Origin: QYQD01 sp040754095
GTDB taxonomy: Bacteria > Desulfobacterota > QYQD01
Assembly: GCA_040754095.1 (NCBI GenBank)
Contig: JBFMFO010000013.1
Location: 1 to 64,000, forward strand
Direction of reading: 5' to 3'
DNA length: 64,000 bases
Below are positions 7,418 to 16,395 of this stretch, piece after piece; positions within the stretch are counted from its first letter, which is position 1; the number at the start of each line of letters is the position of its first letter. Made by a program: the position numbers and the translations under genes. Below the pieces are notes generated by a model, which was not told where the DNA came from, ran no database searches, and saw only the letters and a program-made list of their open reading frames with translations.

Positions 7418-9430
7418 TCACGTCCCGATCAGCCTCTTAAATTCCTCTTCGGTCAGAACGGTCACTCCTAACTCCCTGGCCCTGGTCAGCTTTGATCCCG
7501 GGTCCTTGCCGGCCACCACATAATTCGTCTTGTGGCTCACAGAGGAAGACACTATCCCGCCCCGTTCCTTGACCTTGTTCTTGGCCTCATCCCTGGAAAA
7601 GGATTCGAGGCCGCCCGTAAAGACAAAACTCTGCCCGGCAAGCGGACGGGGCCCAGTGGAAAGAGGCGGGGCAGGACTTACCCCGGCGGCAAGAAGGCGC
7701 CGGATCACATCCTGATTCTTATTTTCAGCAAAGAATGTAGTGACGCTGGCCGCTACTTGGGGACCAATCTCATCTATCTCCATGAGTTGCTCCATAAAGG
7801 CCTTTTCAATAGCCTCCAGGCTGCCGAATTTTTCAGCCAGTATCTGGGCCGTCTTCTCGCCCACGTAACGGATACCCATGGCATACAGGAACCTCGGCAA
7901 AGTGGTTTGCTTGCTTTTGTCGATCGCGGCCAGGATGTTCTCTGTGGACTTTGCGGCAAAACGTTCCAGGGCCAGAATCTGCTCCCGGGTCAGATAATAA
8001 AGATCAGCCACATCCTTGATAATGCCGGAGTCCACCAGTTGCGCCACTATCTTTTCACCCAGCCCCTCAATATCCATGCCGCCCTTGGAGGCAAAGTGGG
8101 TTATGGATTCCTTCACCTGGGCCGGGCAGGAGGCATTGGGGCAGCGGATGGCCACTTCGCCCGGCAGTTGCACCACCCCGGCCCCGCACACCGGGCATCT
8201 CTCCGGCATGACGAATTTTCTTTCTTTACCGCTCCTCTTTTCCGTAATCGATTTAACTACTTCCGGTATGACCTCGCCCGCCCGCTGAACCAGGACGGTA
8301 TCACCGATCCGGATGTCCTTGCGGGCGATCTCATCCTGATTGTGCAAAGTGGCCCGGCTGACCTCAACGCCGCCTATGTTCACCGGCTCCATGATAGCCA
8401 CCGGCGTCAGGGTCCCGGTTCTTCCCACCTGAACCTGGATATCAAGGATACGCGTGTCGGCCTGGTTTGCCGGAAACTTATAGGCCACGGCCCACCTGGG
8501 GCTGCGTGTCTTGACGCCAAGGCGATCCTGAAGGCTGAGAGAATCAACCTTGATCACCATGCCGTCGATCTCGTAGGCAAGGCCGCGACGCCTCCCTTCG
8601 AGCTCCTGAAAATAAGCGATACACTCTTCAATCCCTTTGCAACGGCGGACAAGGGGGTTCACCTTTATCCCCCACTTCGGCAGTGTCGTAAGTATCTCCC
8701 ATTGGCCGGTAAATGACCTGTCCTCCACCACCCCTACTCCATAAGCAAAGAAATCAAGGGGGCGTCCGGCCGTAACTCTGGGGTCCAACTGCCTCAGGGA
8801 ACCGGCCGCGGCATTGCGCGGGTTGGCAAAAGGCGGCTCGCCGTCTCTAATGCGCTGCTGATTAATCTCTTTGAAGGCCTTGAGGCCTAAGAATACCTCC
8901 CCGCGCGCCTCAAGTCGTCTCGGTATAGACTCGCCGTGTTGCAGACTGAGCGGAATGGACTTTATGGTGCGCACATTCTGGGTTACATCCTCTCCGGTTA
9001 TCCCGTCACCCCGCGTAGATGCCGTACTAAGCACACCGTCTTCATAGACAATTTCTATAGCTAGGCCGTCCATCTTAGGCTCAACTACATAGTCAATAAG
9101 CCCGTCCATGCGCAGAAACCTTTTTATGCGCTGTTCAAACTCCCGCGCCTCGGCCTCATCAAAGGCATTCTCCAGGCTGAGCATGGGAAGGGCATGCCGC
9201 ACCGTGCCGAATTTTTCCAGGGGCGCTGCCCCGACCCGTTGGGTTGGTGAATCCGAGGTAATAAGATAAGGATACTTTTCTTCCAGTTCAACAAGCTCGC
9301 GCATTAACCGGTCATATTCCGCATCGGAAATGACCGGGCTGTCCAAAACATAGTACCGGTAATTATGGTAATGGATATCCTCGCGCAGCGTTTTTATCCT
9401 CTGCTCGATCTCTTTAGTTGTTTGCTCCAT
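7418..9430 (-). CDS. ligA: NAD-dependent DNA ligase LigA
   Basis: It seals nicks in DNA during replication and repair using NAD+. The 670 residues are standard for LigA. In order: the NAD-binding Ia domain (HYHNYRYYVLD), the adenylation domain with nucleophilic Lys119 in VVEPKMDGLA, the OB fold, the zinc finger (CPVCGAG ... CPNASCPAQ), the helix-hairpin-helix region and a C-terminal BRCT domain (GQSFVFTGGL to the end). All catalytic motifs look intact. The queC stop lies 47 bp upstream. Confidence 0.97.
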   Translation of the reverse strand: MEQTTKEIEQRIKTLREDIHYHNYRYYVLDSPVISDAEYDRLMRELVELEEKYPYLITSDSPTQRVGAAPLEKFGTVRHALPMLSLENAFDEAEAREFEQRIKRFLRMDGLIDYVVEPKMDGLAIEIVYEDGVLSTASTRGDGITGEDVTQNVRTIKSIPLSLQHGESIPRRLEARGEVFLGLKAFKEINQQRIRDGEPPFANPRNAAAGSLRQLDPRVTAGRPLDFFAYGVGVVEDRSFTGQWEILTTLPKWGIKVNPLVRRCKGIEECIAYFQELEGRRRGLAYEIDGMVIKVDSLSLQDRLGVKTRSPRWAVAYKFPANQADTRILDIQVQVGRTGTLTPVAIMEPVNIGGVEVSRATLHNQDEIARKDIRIGDTVLVQRAGEVIPEVVKSITEKRSGKERKFVMPERCPVCGAGVVQLPGEVAIRCPNASCPAQVKESITHFASKGGMDIEGLGEKIVAQLVDSGIIKDVADLYYLTREQILALERFAAKSTENILAAIDKSKQTTLPRFLYAMGIRYVGEKTAQILAEKFGSLEAIEKAFMEQLMEIDEIGPQVAASVTTFFAENKNQDVIRRLLAAGVSPAPPLSTGPRPLAGQSFVFTGGLESFSRDEAKNKVKERGGIVSSSVSHKTNYVVAGKDPGSKLTRARELGVTVLTEEEFKRLIGT

Positions 9431-9477
9431 CCCCTGCTACCTAATTAGAACATTCTCGTCAATCCGGTTAAGACAAA

Positions 9478-10152
9478 TCAGGAGGCGTAAGGAATCGGGT
9501 CGGGCACACCGGCCAACCTGAACCCCTTGAGGCGCAAGATACAGGAATCGCATCGTCCGCAGGCCACATCCTCATTCTTATAACAGGACCAGGTCAGATG
9601 CAACGGGGCCTGAAGCTCCAAACCGCGACGCACCACTTCTTCCTTGGAAAGGTTGATCAGCGGGGTCTCAATGCTTATATCCGTCTCCGGCCGCGTCCCC
9701 AGCCTTATCAGTTTATTGTAGGCATCAAAATAATCCTTGCGACAATCCGGGTAGCCGGAACTGTCCACCTCGGTGGCCCCGATGAAAATCTTCCTGGCGC
9801 CGATTACCTCAGCCCAGGATACGGCAATGGCAATGAGATGTGTGTTGCGAAACGGAACATAGGTAGTTGGAATCTCTCCACTCCGGATGCGGCCTGACTC
9901 AGGGACAGGAATGTGCCGGTCAGTAAGACTTGACCCGCCTATCTGAAGAAGGTAGCCGATGTCAACGGCCAGCCGCCTCGCAACGCCATAGTGATCGGCA
10001 ATAGCGGAAAAGGCCGCAAGCTCCCGCTGTTCCGTGCGCTGGCCGTAATTCACATGTAACAAGGCCAAATCATACTGCCGGTCTGCAATGGCCGCGGTTA
10101 CGCAACTATCCAGACCGCCGCTTACAAGAATGATAGCCGGATCCCTTTTCAT
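9478..10152 (-). CDS. queC: 7-cyano-7-deazaguanine synthase QueC
   Basis: It converts 7-carboxy-7-deazaguanine to preQ0 using ATP and ammonia, for queuosine tRNA modification. The N-terminal PP-loop is LVSGGLDSCVTA. The C-terminal zinc site is made of four cysteines (WSC ... ACGRCDSC). The length, 224 residues, is normal. Its ATG overlaps the queE stop by one base (TAATG), so the two are translationally coupled. It is the last gene of the queD-queE-queC operon. No GTP cyclohydrolase or queF is in the window. Confidence 0.95.
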   Translation of the reverse strand: MKRDPAIILVSGGLDSCVTAAIADRQYDLALLHVNYGQRTEQRELAAFSAIADHYGVARRLAVDIGYLLQIGGSSLTDRHIPVPESGRIRSGEIPTTYVPFRNTHLIAIAVSWAEVIGARKIFIGATEVDSSGYPDCRKDYFDAYNKLIRLGTRPETDISIETPLINLSKEEVVRRGLELQAPLHLTWSCYKNEDVACGRCDSCILRLKGFRLAGVPDPIPYAS

Positions 10153-10793
10153 TACACCATCCGCTCCCGATCCGGCCAGAGATACTTATGCAATTGTATC
10201 TGCATTCTGGCCGGCAGCCGGTCGGCCAGCATCCACTCCGCCAGGGTTCCGGCCTCCATCTTCTGCCAGACCGGCGACAGGATAACCTGGGTATAGACCG
10301 GGATATGATGCCTAGTCATCTTTTCCCTTGCCCATTCGTAGTCACTGCGATCCTGAATAACGAACTTGACCTGATCCTTTAGGTCGAGGTAACGCAGATT
10401 ATTAAAATCCATATAACCGGACATCCCGCTGGACGGACATTTAAGATCCATGATTTTCACTACCCCTTGCGGCACATCTCTTAAAGATCGGCTTCCGTTG
10501 GTCTCCAGAAGAACGACATAATCCCTATCTGCGAGGGCGTTGAGAAGCAGCACGGTCTCCGTCTGTAAAAGCGGCTCGCCGCCTGTGACCTCAACTATTT
10601 TAGACCCGCAAGCCTCCACCTGGCGCAGTATATCTTCCTTACTCAAAATGCGGCCTTCAGTGTAGGCATAAGTGGTATCACAATAACTGCATCTAAGATT
10701 ACAACCACTAAGGCGTATAAAAAAACACGGCCGGCCGGCAAAGGTAGATTCTCCCTGGATGCTGTAAAACGTCTCGCAGACGGTCAGGGGCAA
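10152..10793 (-). CDS. queE: 7-carboxy-7-deazaguanine synthase QueE (radical SAM)
   Basis: A radical SAM enzyme that contracts 6-carboxy-tetrahydropterin to 7-carboxy-7-deazaguanine. The 4Fe-4S/SAM motif CxxxCxxC is in SGCNLRCSYCDT. The substrate-side start ETFYSIQGEST and the VEVTGGEPLLQ motif fit the family. I choose the TTG at 10,793, since GGAGG lies 6 nt before it and it starts 1 nt after the queD stop. The frame is open upstream, but using it would overlap queD by 41 nt and would add a basic tail with no family match. That gives 213 residues. Confidence 0.93.
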   Translation of the reverse strand: MPLTVCETFYSIQGESTFAGRPCFFIRLSGCNLRCSYCDTTYAYTEGRILSKEDILRQVEACGSKIVEVTGGEPLLQTETVLLLNALADRDYVVLLETNGSRSLRDVPQGVVKIMDLKCPSSGMSGYMDFNNLRYLDLKDQVKFVIQDRSDYEWAREKMTRHHIPVYTQVILSPVWQKMEAGTLAEWMLADRLPARMQIQLHKYLWPDRERMV

Positions 10794-10794
10794 T

Positions 10795-11166
10795 TTAATC
10801 CTCCAAATAGCTGACGCCCGTCTCCGGTGTCTCACCTACGGTCACCCGATGGAGCCGACACTGCCTGCCGTCAAAGTACGGCTTCAATCTCTCATAGATA
10901 TAGGCGGCGATATTCTCTGATGACGGATTCTTTTCCTTGAAGTAGGGCAGTTCGTTCAGGTCGGTATGGTCTAGATCTGAGAGGACCGCGGAGAGGGCCT
11001 TCTTAATAATCCTGAAATCCACGCCCATACCCATATTATCCAGAGAGGCGCACCTCACGGCAACCTCTATTGACCAATTATGCCCGTGGTGTTTCTCGCA
11101 GTTTCCCGGATAATCCCGCAGGTGGTGGGCGGCTGAAAAGTGTGAACGGACGAATACTTCGTACAT
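10795..11166 (-). CDS. queD: 6-carboxy-5,6,7,8-tetrahydropterin synthase QueD
   Basis: It forms 6-carboxy-tetrahydropterin from dihydroneopterin triphosphate, the first committed step of 7-deazaguanine synthesis. It has 123 residues from the ATG at 11,166 (AGGGG upstream); longer frames upstream run into spacer repeats. Zinc-binding histidines are in HFSAAH and HHGHNW, and the catalytic cysteine is in GNCEKHHG. DLDHTDLNEL and the SSENIA segment complete the family pattern. It is the first gene of the que operon. Confidence 0.95.
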   Translation of the reverse strand: MYEVFVRSHFSAAHHLRDYPGNCEKHHGHNWSIEVAVRCASLDNMGMGVDFRIIKKALSAVLSDLDHTDLNELPYFKEKNPSSENIAAYIYERLKPYFDGRQCRLHRVTVGETPETGVSYLED

Positions 11167-11198
11167 AAGCAACCCCTCTATATGTAACCTAAACCGGA

Positions 11199-11330
11199 AA
11201 ATCGCCACGAAGACACGAAGGCACGAAAAAATTCGTGAATGGCTTTGTGGTTTACTAATTCTATAATTTTTGATCCCTTTGTGTCTTGGTGCCCTTGTGG
11301 CTAAAATCTCCTTGCCGTCTTGGCAAGAAG
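11199..11330. repeat. Degenerate CACGAAGAC / CTTGGTGYC spacer repeat
   Basis: Short near-repeats of about 8-9 bp (CACGAAG, ACGAAGGCA, then CTTTGTG, CTTGGTG, CCTTGTG) form two loosely inverted arms upstream of queD. A related phrase occurs at 59,100-59,130. I see no riboswitch here. Confidence 0.55.
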
Positions 11331-11345
11331 TTAACACTTAAGTTA

Positions 11346-11786
11346 TTAATCAAAACTCGCTAAAAACATGCCGCTTTTATCATCAAGTTTTCTTCCGGCC
11401 TCCAGCCCTTCTATTTCCATAATCAGGGCCTCAATGACCAAAAAGGCGCGGGCATCGCGCCTGACACAACCGACAACCGCTTCATCCCCTCTGCCTATGG
11501 CAGTATGCACATGGATCAAGGGTTCCCGGTCATTCCAGAGTATGCTTCCTAGTCCGACGATCTCTCTGGCGTCACCGGTAAACTCCTTCCACATAGGCTT
11601 AGGCGGAATGGCCGGCCTTTCCGGGCCGGTTACCACCCCGGCCTGCCGCAGCCCTCCGAGCAGGAAAAACCAGGCCACCCTGATCCCCTTCTCCGTAGCC
11701 ACCCTTTTGATCCCCTCCAGCGGGTCGTCTCCATCACTAAAGTATAAAACAAAAGTGCGCGCAATCCTGCCTTCTCTGTATTCCAT
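11346..11786 (-). CDS. PPC (DUF296) domain protein
   Basis: A 146-residue single-domain protein of the plant-and-prokaryote-conserved (PPC/DUF296) family. Features are the N-terminal ARTFVLYFSDGDDPLEGIK, the FLLGGLRQAG segment and the conserved histidines in PLIHVHTAIGR that bind a metal in structures of the family. In bacteria these proteins stand alone and trimerise; the substrate or ligand is unknown. AAGGAG lies 8 nt before the ATG. It is not clearly part of the que operon, being separated by 180 bp. Confidence 0.85.
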   Translation of the reverse strand: MEYREGRIARTFVLYFSDGDDPLEGIKRVATEKGIRVAWFFLLGGLRQAGVVTGPERPAIPPKPMWKEFTGDAREIVGLGSILWNDREPLIHVHTAIGRGDEAVVGCVRRDARAFLVIEALIMEIEGLEAGRKLDDKSGMFLASFD

Positions 11787-11845
11787 TGTAAAATCTCCTT
11801 ATATATCATTTCCCATAACCTTCTAATCAAATTCAGCATTTCGCA

Positions 11846-11879
11846 AAAGCTAAAAGCCCAAGGCTCAAAACTCAAAGGG
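11846..11879. repeat. Heptamer array (AAAGCTA unit)
   Basis: Consecutive degenerate 7-mers AAAGCTA, AAAGCCC, AAGGCTC, AAAACTC, AAAGGG lie in the spacer between tatC and the PPC gene. They are one of several unrelated 7-bp-period families seen here. Confidence 0.6.
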
Positions 11880-11897
11880 ATTTACATCTTTCAACCT

Positions 11898-12647
11898 TTA
11901 GCCTTCAGCTTTTTTGACTGCAGAACCCGACCGCCGTTCCATTAGCCATATCAAGAAAATACTTAATTCATAGAGCACAAGAAGAGGGCCGGCCATAAGC
12001 AACTGATTTACAACGTCCGGCGTAGGAGTAATCAGAGCGGCCAGGATAAAGATACCTAAGATAGCATACTTCCGGTTTCGTCTCAAAAATGAGACAGTTA
12101 CCACGTGCATTCTGGCCAGGAAGCACATCACCACCGGAAACTCAAAAACCAGACCAAATGCCAGAAGAAGACGCGTAGCAAAGGAAAAATATTCGCCTAT
12201 GGCAGGCACAGCGCTCAGGTGCTCGGAATTGTAGCCCAAGAAAAATTTAAAAGCCACCGGAAACACGACAAAGTAGGCAAAAAGTAGTCCACAGACAAAA
12301 AAGAAGGTGGAGGCCAAAACGAATGGTACGGCCATTTTTTTCTCATGCTCATAAAGCCCGGGTTCAATAAAGGTCCAGACTTGATAAAGAATAACCGGGC
12401 CGGCCTCAACCACACCGGCAAAAAAAGCCAGTTTGAGATAAAGAAAAAATGCCTCCGGATAACCGGTAAATATAAGCGCATCACCCGGCGGAAGCAGCCT
12501 GTAAAGGGGACGGGCCAATAGGTCAAAAATCTCCTGTGAAAAGGCATAGGAAAAGAGAAACCCAATACCTATAGCCATGAACGATATGACCAGACACCTG
12601 CGCAATTCTTCCAGATGGCCGGTGAGGGGGAGTTTTTCTGTCTTCAT
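11898..12647 (-). CDS. tatC: Sec-independent protein translocase TatC
   Basis: An inner-membrane protein that recognises twin-arginine signal peptides together with TatB/TatA. At 249 residues with six predicted membrane segments it has the usual size. The N-terminal HLEELRRCLVIS, the LYEHEKK loop and the SFLRRNRKYAILGIFILAA region are family hallmarks. No tatA/B is beside it. A Tat substrate candidate with an SRRTFLK signal is encoded at 55.2-55.8 kb. Confidence 0.95.
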   Translation of the reverse strand: MKTEKLPLTGHLEELRRCLVISFMAIGIGFLFSYAFSQEIFDLLARPLYRLLPPGDALIFTGYPEAFFLYLKLAFFAGVVEAGPVILYQVWTFIEPGLYEHEKKMAVPFVLASTFFFVCGLLFAYFVVFPVAFKFFLGYNSEHLSAVPAIGEYFSFATRLLLAFGLVFEFPVVMCFLARMHVVTVSFLRRNRKYAILGIFILAALITPTPDVVNQLLMAGPLLVLYELSIFLIWLMERRSGSAVKKAEG

Positions 12648-12717
12648 TAGCTATTGGGATGTGATGAGCTAATCACAAATGTGGCAGGGAGACACCTGAT
12701 ATCCAGAATAACAAAAA

Positions 12718-12749
12718 GTGGTACTTACCTTTTTACAGGTAAGTACCAC
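12718..12749 (-). terminator. Intrinsic terminator, near-perfect 13-bp stem
   Basis: GTGGTACTTACCT and its exact complement AGGTAAGTACCAC are separated by a 6-nt loop. On the minus strand the stem is followed by a T-rich run, so it should end the transcript of the small membrane protein gene upstream. A-rich flanks on both sides mean it may also work in the other direction. A second weaker inverted repeat follows at about 12,762-12,795 (AGAGAGG/CCTCTCT). Confidence 0.85.
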
Positions 12750-12855
12750 AAAAAAACAAGCAGATAGAGAGGATATCATATTCCTCTCTATATCTCAAAC
12801 TATCTATTAACCTTATAAGGTGTTAAGATTTAACGACCTGAGCCTTTAATTACTA

Positions 12856-13026
12856 CTAGTGATGCGAGCCGCCGCCCTTTTTGAGGTCTTCGACCGTCTT
12901 CAGCACTACGTACGTCAGGGCAACCCCCAGGACCACGATAACGGTATAAGTAATGCCGAAAAACACCCCGTGGCCGGCATCCCAAGGAATCCCCCAAGGC
13001 AAAAAATTATGCACCGTATGAATCAT
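12856..13026 (-). CDS. Small single-pass membrane protein
   Basis: A 56-residue frame with GAGGT 7 nt before its ATG and a strong terminator about 110 bp downstream. It starts MIHTVHNFLPWGIPWDAGHG, has one hydrophobic segment (about residues 21-41) and ends in a charged tail with GGGSHH. This layout resembles small accessory subunits of membrane redox complexes, but no such complex is adjacent, so no function is assigned. Own signal sequences and own terminator argue that it is a real gene. Confidence 0.7.
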   Translation of the reverse strand: MIHTVHNFLPWGIPWDAGHGVFFGITYTVIVVLGVALTYVVLKTVEDLKKGGGSHH

Positions 13027-13233
13027 AATCACACCTCACTACGTACTTGATTGTATTTTTTTGTAGCAAAACTCGCCGGTAAAGTCAATAATAAAGTGCC
13101 GGAAATAATTGATAACGTCAGTCGTCTGTTGTCATAACTAAAAAAAGTAGCTAATTCAGGGGAATAACGGACTATTTTTCTTGCAGGAAAAACAACGTTA
13201 TGTTAATAAAATAGACATGTTAGACTGATTTGT

Positions 13234-13385
13234 GTTCATCCGGAAACTACCGTTTCCGGCTTCATGCTTTCAGCGGTCAGCGATTAGCTGTCAGCAAAAA
13301 CCTAAGACAAACAACATGTTAAGCTGAACGCTGATAGCTGAGTGCTGATGGCTCATCCGGAATTTTTGGGTTTCCGGATGAAAAC
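13234..13385. repeat. Palindromic spacer element, family 1 (complete copy)
   Basis: The left end has a hairpin (CCGGAAACTACCGTTTCCGG). An arm of TCAGC-type heptamers follows, then the core GACAAACAACATGTTAAGC, an inverted arm of GCTGA heptamers and a right end with CATCCGGAA/TTTCCGGATG that mirrors the left end. Related copies lie at 20,155, 23,188, 29,875, 48,363 and 62,033. It sits just upstream of the phoH-like gene. Confidence 0.85.
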
Positions 13386-13406
13386 TGACCAAGAGGCAAA
13401 GATTAC

Positions 13407-14405
13407 TTGAAAGCCCATCCTTCATCGCCAGTAGATACATCTACCCTTAAACTGGATTTTGAAGATAATGCCCTGGCCAAGGCACTATTTGGCGAACAAA
13501 ACCAGAATCTCAAATTGCTGGAGCAGCACCTGGGTGTTCACGCCGGAGTCAAGGGCAACACATTGACTTTTACCGGTCTGTTGCCGGACGTCCAACTGGC
13601 CGCAGAGATATGCCGGCAGTTATATGACCTTCTGCGCTCCGGCTATCCCATATACCCGCATGACGCGGAATATGCCATCCGGATTCTGAGCAGCGACCCC
13701 TCCGTAAAGTTGAAAGATATATTCCTCGATACCGTATATATTACTTCCGGCAAGAGGGTGGTTACCCCCAAAAGTCTTGCCCAGAAAGAATATATCGATG
13801 CCATGCGCAAGTATGATATTGTCTTCGGCATCGGGCCGGCAGGTACCGGCAAGACCTATCTGGCCATGGCTATGGCCGTCTCTGCATTGGTAAAAGAAGA
13901 GGTCTTAAGGATTATACTGGCCCGCCCTGCGGTCGAGGCCGGAGAGAGGCTCGGATTTCTTCCCGGTGACCTCTATGAAAAGGTCAATCCCTATCTCAGG
14001 CCCCTTTACGACGCCCTGTACGACATGCTGAACTTTGAGAAGGCCACTAAACTGATTCAGCGCGGGGTGATAGAAGTAGCCCCTCTGGCCTTCATGCGCG
14101 GAAGGACACTAAACGACTCTTTCGTCATATTGGATGAGGCCCAGAACAGCACCTCCGAACAGATGAAGATGTTTCTGACCCGGCTCGGGTTTGGATCCAA
14201 GGCCGTAATCACAGGGGATATAACCCAGATCGACCTTCCGGAAGGCAAGCCATCGGGACTGATCGAAGCGCGCAGGATACTGGAGGGCATTCCAGGCATA
14301 CGTTTTGTGTATTTCTCCAAAAAAGATGTCATCAGGCACAGACTGGTCCAGGAAATTATCCACGCCTATGAAAAAGTAGATGCCGAAAAAGGGCGCACAC
14401 ATTAG
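13407..14405 (+). CDS. PhoH-family ATPase (PhoH-like, YbeZ type)
   Basis: A 332-residue cytoplasmic nucleotide-binding protein of the PhoH-like group. Walker A is GPAGTGKT at residues 143-150 and Walker B lies in VILDEAQNST. In many bacteria this protein is encoded beside ybeY and works with it in rRNA/RNA processing; the same neighbourhood is seen here with only the 7TM-HD gene between. The start is a TTG at 13,407 with GAGG about 10 nt upstream; no ATG exists before the conserved domain. The end overlaps the next reading frame by 26 nt. Confidence 0.92.
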   Translation: MKAHPSSPVDTSTLKLDFEDNALAKALFGEQNQNLKLLEQHLGVHAGVKGNTLTFTGLLPDVQLAAEICRQLYDLLRSGYPIYPHDAEYAIRILSSDPSVKLKDIFLDTVYITSGKRVVTPKSLAQKEYIDAMRKYDIVFGIGPAGTGKTYLAMAMAVSALVKEEVLRIILARPAVEAGERLGFLPGDLYEKVNPYLRPLYDALYDMLNFEKATKLIQRGVIEVAPLAFMRGRTLNDSFVILDEAQNSTSEQMKMFLTRLGFGSKAVITGDITQIDLPEGKPSGLIEARRILEGIPGIRFVYFSKKDVIRHRLVQEIIHAYEKVDAEKGRTH

Positions 14406-16395
14406 CCAACTAGTGCCCATGCCAAACAAAGAAGAAAAACCGGCCAAGCCCATATCTATCATCGGCGCATTGTCAGGGCTGGGCGAAAAGACGCCGCAAC
14501 TTCTTAAGGATGCGTCTTTTCAGCGCTGGTTAATGCTTATCACGCTTAGCCTTTTCATAGCCTTTCTTTTATCTCCAAACTTGTCACAAAAAAATGTCCG
14601 GTATAAACCCGGCGATGTGGCCGAAGAAGATATAAAGGCCTCCCGCGATTTTTCAGTTGAATACTATCCGTCCCCGGGGGGAAACGGAGCTGAAGCGGCT
14701 AATCCCGGTCTATCTCAAAATCCGGCGCAAATCAAATATCCACTGGGGCAGACAAACCTTGCCACCAAGTCCACAGAGACAGGTCGAAGATCTTCCGGGG
14801 CAGAAGCGCCCCAGGAGCAGGGACAATCTATAGCAGCGCCGGTTTATCTACAGATCAAAAAGGGAGAGATAATAGTCCGTGAAGGAGAACGGATACAGGA
14901 AACCCATCTTATCAAGCTGAAGGCCCAGCAAAGCCCTTCCCGGCAGGTGGATACCATCTCTATATTTCTGGGTTCAGCGCTGCTTACCGCCATTATCCTC
15001 AAAACGCTTTATAATGCCTCACTCAAGCGGGTTAAATCCTTCATAGCCAGCAATAAAAATCTACTTTTCTTCTGTGTGCTCCTGGCGCTCGTGCTTATTG
15101 CCGCAAAGATATCTCTGTTTGTTGTTCGGGCAGTCACTGTCAATATGCCGCATCTGGATCCGAATGTCCTTTTATATGCCCTGCCCGTCGCTTCCGCGGC
15201 TATGTTGGTAAGTGTGTTTTTCACGGCAGATATGGCCATTATATTTTCTCTGCCCGCCTCCATCCTGGCCGCCCTGCTCCTTGCAAACACCCTGGAATTT
15301 TTTATCTACTTCCTGGTAGGCAGCATAATCGCCTCCCGCAACGTCTCCCAGTTTAAGGAACGGGGAAATGTATTGAAGGCCGGCGTCGTAGTCGGACTGG
15401 TCCATGTGTTCATGATTATTGCTTTTAACCTCTCTACCGGTTCGTTTTTTGCCTTTAAAACCATTGAAGGTATGTTTACAGCCTTTGCGGGAGGCTGCCT
15501 TCTGGGGATCATAGTCATCGGTCTCATCCCCATTGTAGAGATCCTCTTTGGATATACGACAAATTTCAAATTGCTTGAGATGGCCAGCATGGACCATCCG
15601 CTTCTGCAAGAACTGATGGTGCAGGCCCCGGGGACATACCATCACAGCGTAATCGTAGGAAGTATGGTGGAGTCAGCCGCCCGGACCGTTGGCGCGAACT
15701 CATTGTTGGCCAAGGTCAGCGCCTATTACCACGATATCGGCAAGATCAAGAAGCCTGCCTATTTTATTGAGAATCAAACCGGGAAGGACAATAAACACGA
15801 AAAGCTCGCCCCTTCTATGAGCAGCCTTATCCTTATCTCCCATGTCAAAGATGGCGTGGAATTGGCCAGAAAACATAAATTAGGCACAGAGATGATCGAC
15901 ATCATCCGGCAACACCACGGCACAAGTCTTATTTCTTATTTTTATGAAAAGGCCAGGAGCGCGCAGGATTCAGACCAGTCTGCAGTCCGTATAGAGGATT
16001 TTCGCTATCCCGGCCCCACACCCCAGACCAAGGAGGCCGGGCTGATAATGCTGGCCGACGCAGCTGAGGCCGCCTCCCGGACCCTCAATGATCCTACGCC
16101 GGCCAGAATCCAGGGTATGGTCCAAAAGATCATAAATAATATCTTCGCCGACGGCCAGCTCAATGACTGCGAGCTCACGCTCAAGGATATGCATCAGATA
16201 GCAAAGAGCTTTACACGCGTCCTGACGGGTATATTCCATCAGCGCATTGAATATCCGGAAAGTGCCGCCAAGGGTAACGGAGTAAAAAAAACCAATGCCG
16301 ATTCTGATCAGCAACAAACAAAAGACGATAAGGATCGACCGCCGAAAGATAAGGAAAAAAGCGGAGAAACTTTTAAGAGACTTGGCTCATCCTGA
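14380..16395 (+). CDS. 7TM-HD domain phosphodiesterase (PgpH/YqfF-like)
   Basis: A 671-residue membrane protein of the family that includes cyclic-di-AMP phosphodiesterase PgpH. Residues 48-66 are the first membrane helix. The extracytoplasmic part (about 67-190) is short and contains a low-complexity linker. Several membrane helices run from about 192 to 395. The cytoplasmic HD domain follows, with YHHS at 420-423, the HD pair at 451-452 in YYHDIGKIKKP, HHG at 512-514 and the ADAAEAASR motif. The last 40 residues are charged, low-complexity sequence that overlaps ybeY by 101 nt. An alternative ATG is at 14,419. Confidence 0.88.
   Translation: MPKKGAHISQLVPMPNKEEKPAKPISIIGALSGLGEKTPQLLKDASFQRWLMLITLSLFIAFLLSPNLSQKNVRYKPGDVAEEDIKASRDFSVEYYPSPGGNGAEAANPGLSQNPAQIKYPLGQTNLATKSTETGRRSSGAEAPQEQGQSIAAPVYLQIKKGEIIVREGERIQETHLIKLKAQQSPSRQVDTISIFLGSALLTAIILKTLYNASLKRVKSFIASNKNLLFFCVLLALVLIAAKISLFVVRAVTVNMPHLDPNVLLYALPVASAAMLVSVFFTADMAIIFSLPASILAALLLANTLEFFIYFLVGSIIASRNVSQFKERGNVLKAGVVVGLVHVFMIIAFNLSTGSFFAFKTIEGMFTAFAGGCLLGIIVIGLIPIVEILFGYTTNFKLLEMASMDHPLLQELMVQAPGTYHHSVIVGSMVESAARTVGANSLLAKVSAYYHDIGKIKKPAYFIENQTGKDNKHEKLAPSMSSLILISHVKDGVELARKHKLGTEMIDIIRQHHGTSLISYFYEKARSAQDSDQSAVRIEDFRYPGPTPQTKEAGLIMLADAAEAASRTLNDPTPARIQGMVQKIINNIFADGQLNDCELTLKDMHQIAKSFTRVLTGIFHQRIEYPESAAKGNGVKKTNADSDQQQTKDDKDRPPKDKEKSGETFKRLGSS

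Noticed and set aside
11167..11345. preQ1 riboswitch upstream of queD
   Set aside because: The spacer is a degenerate repeat, and no preQ1 aptamer-like hairpin with an A-rich tail was found.
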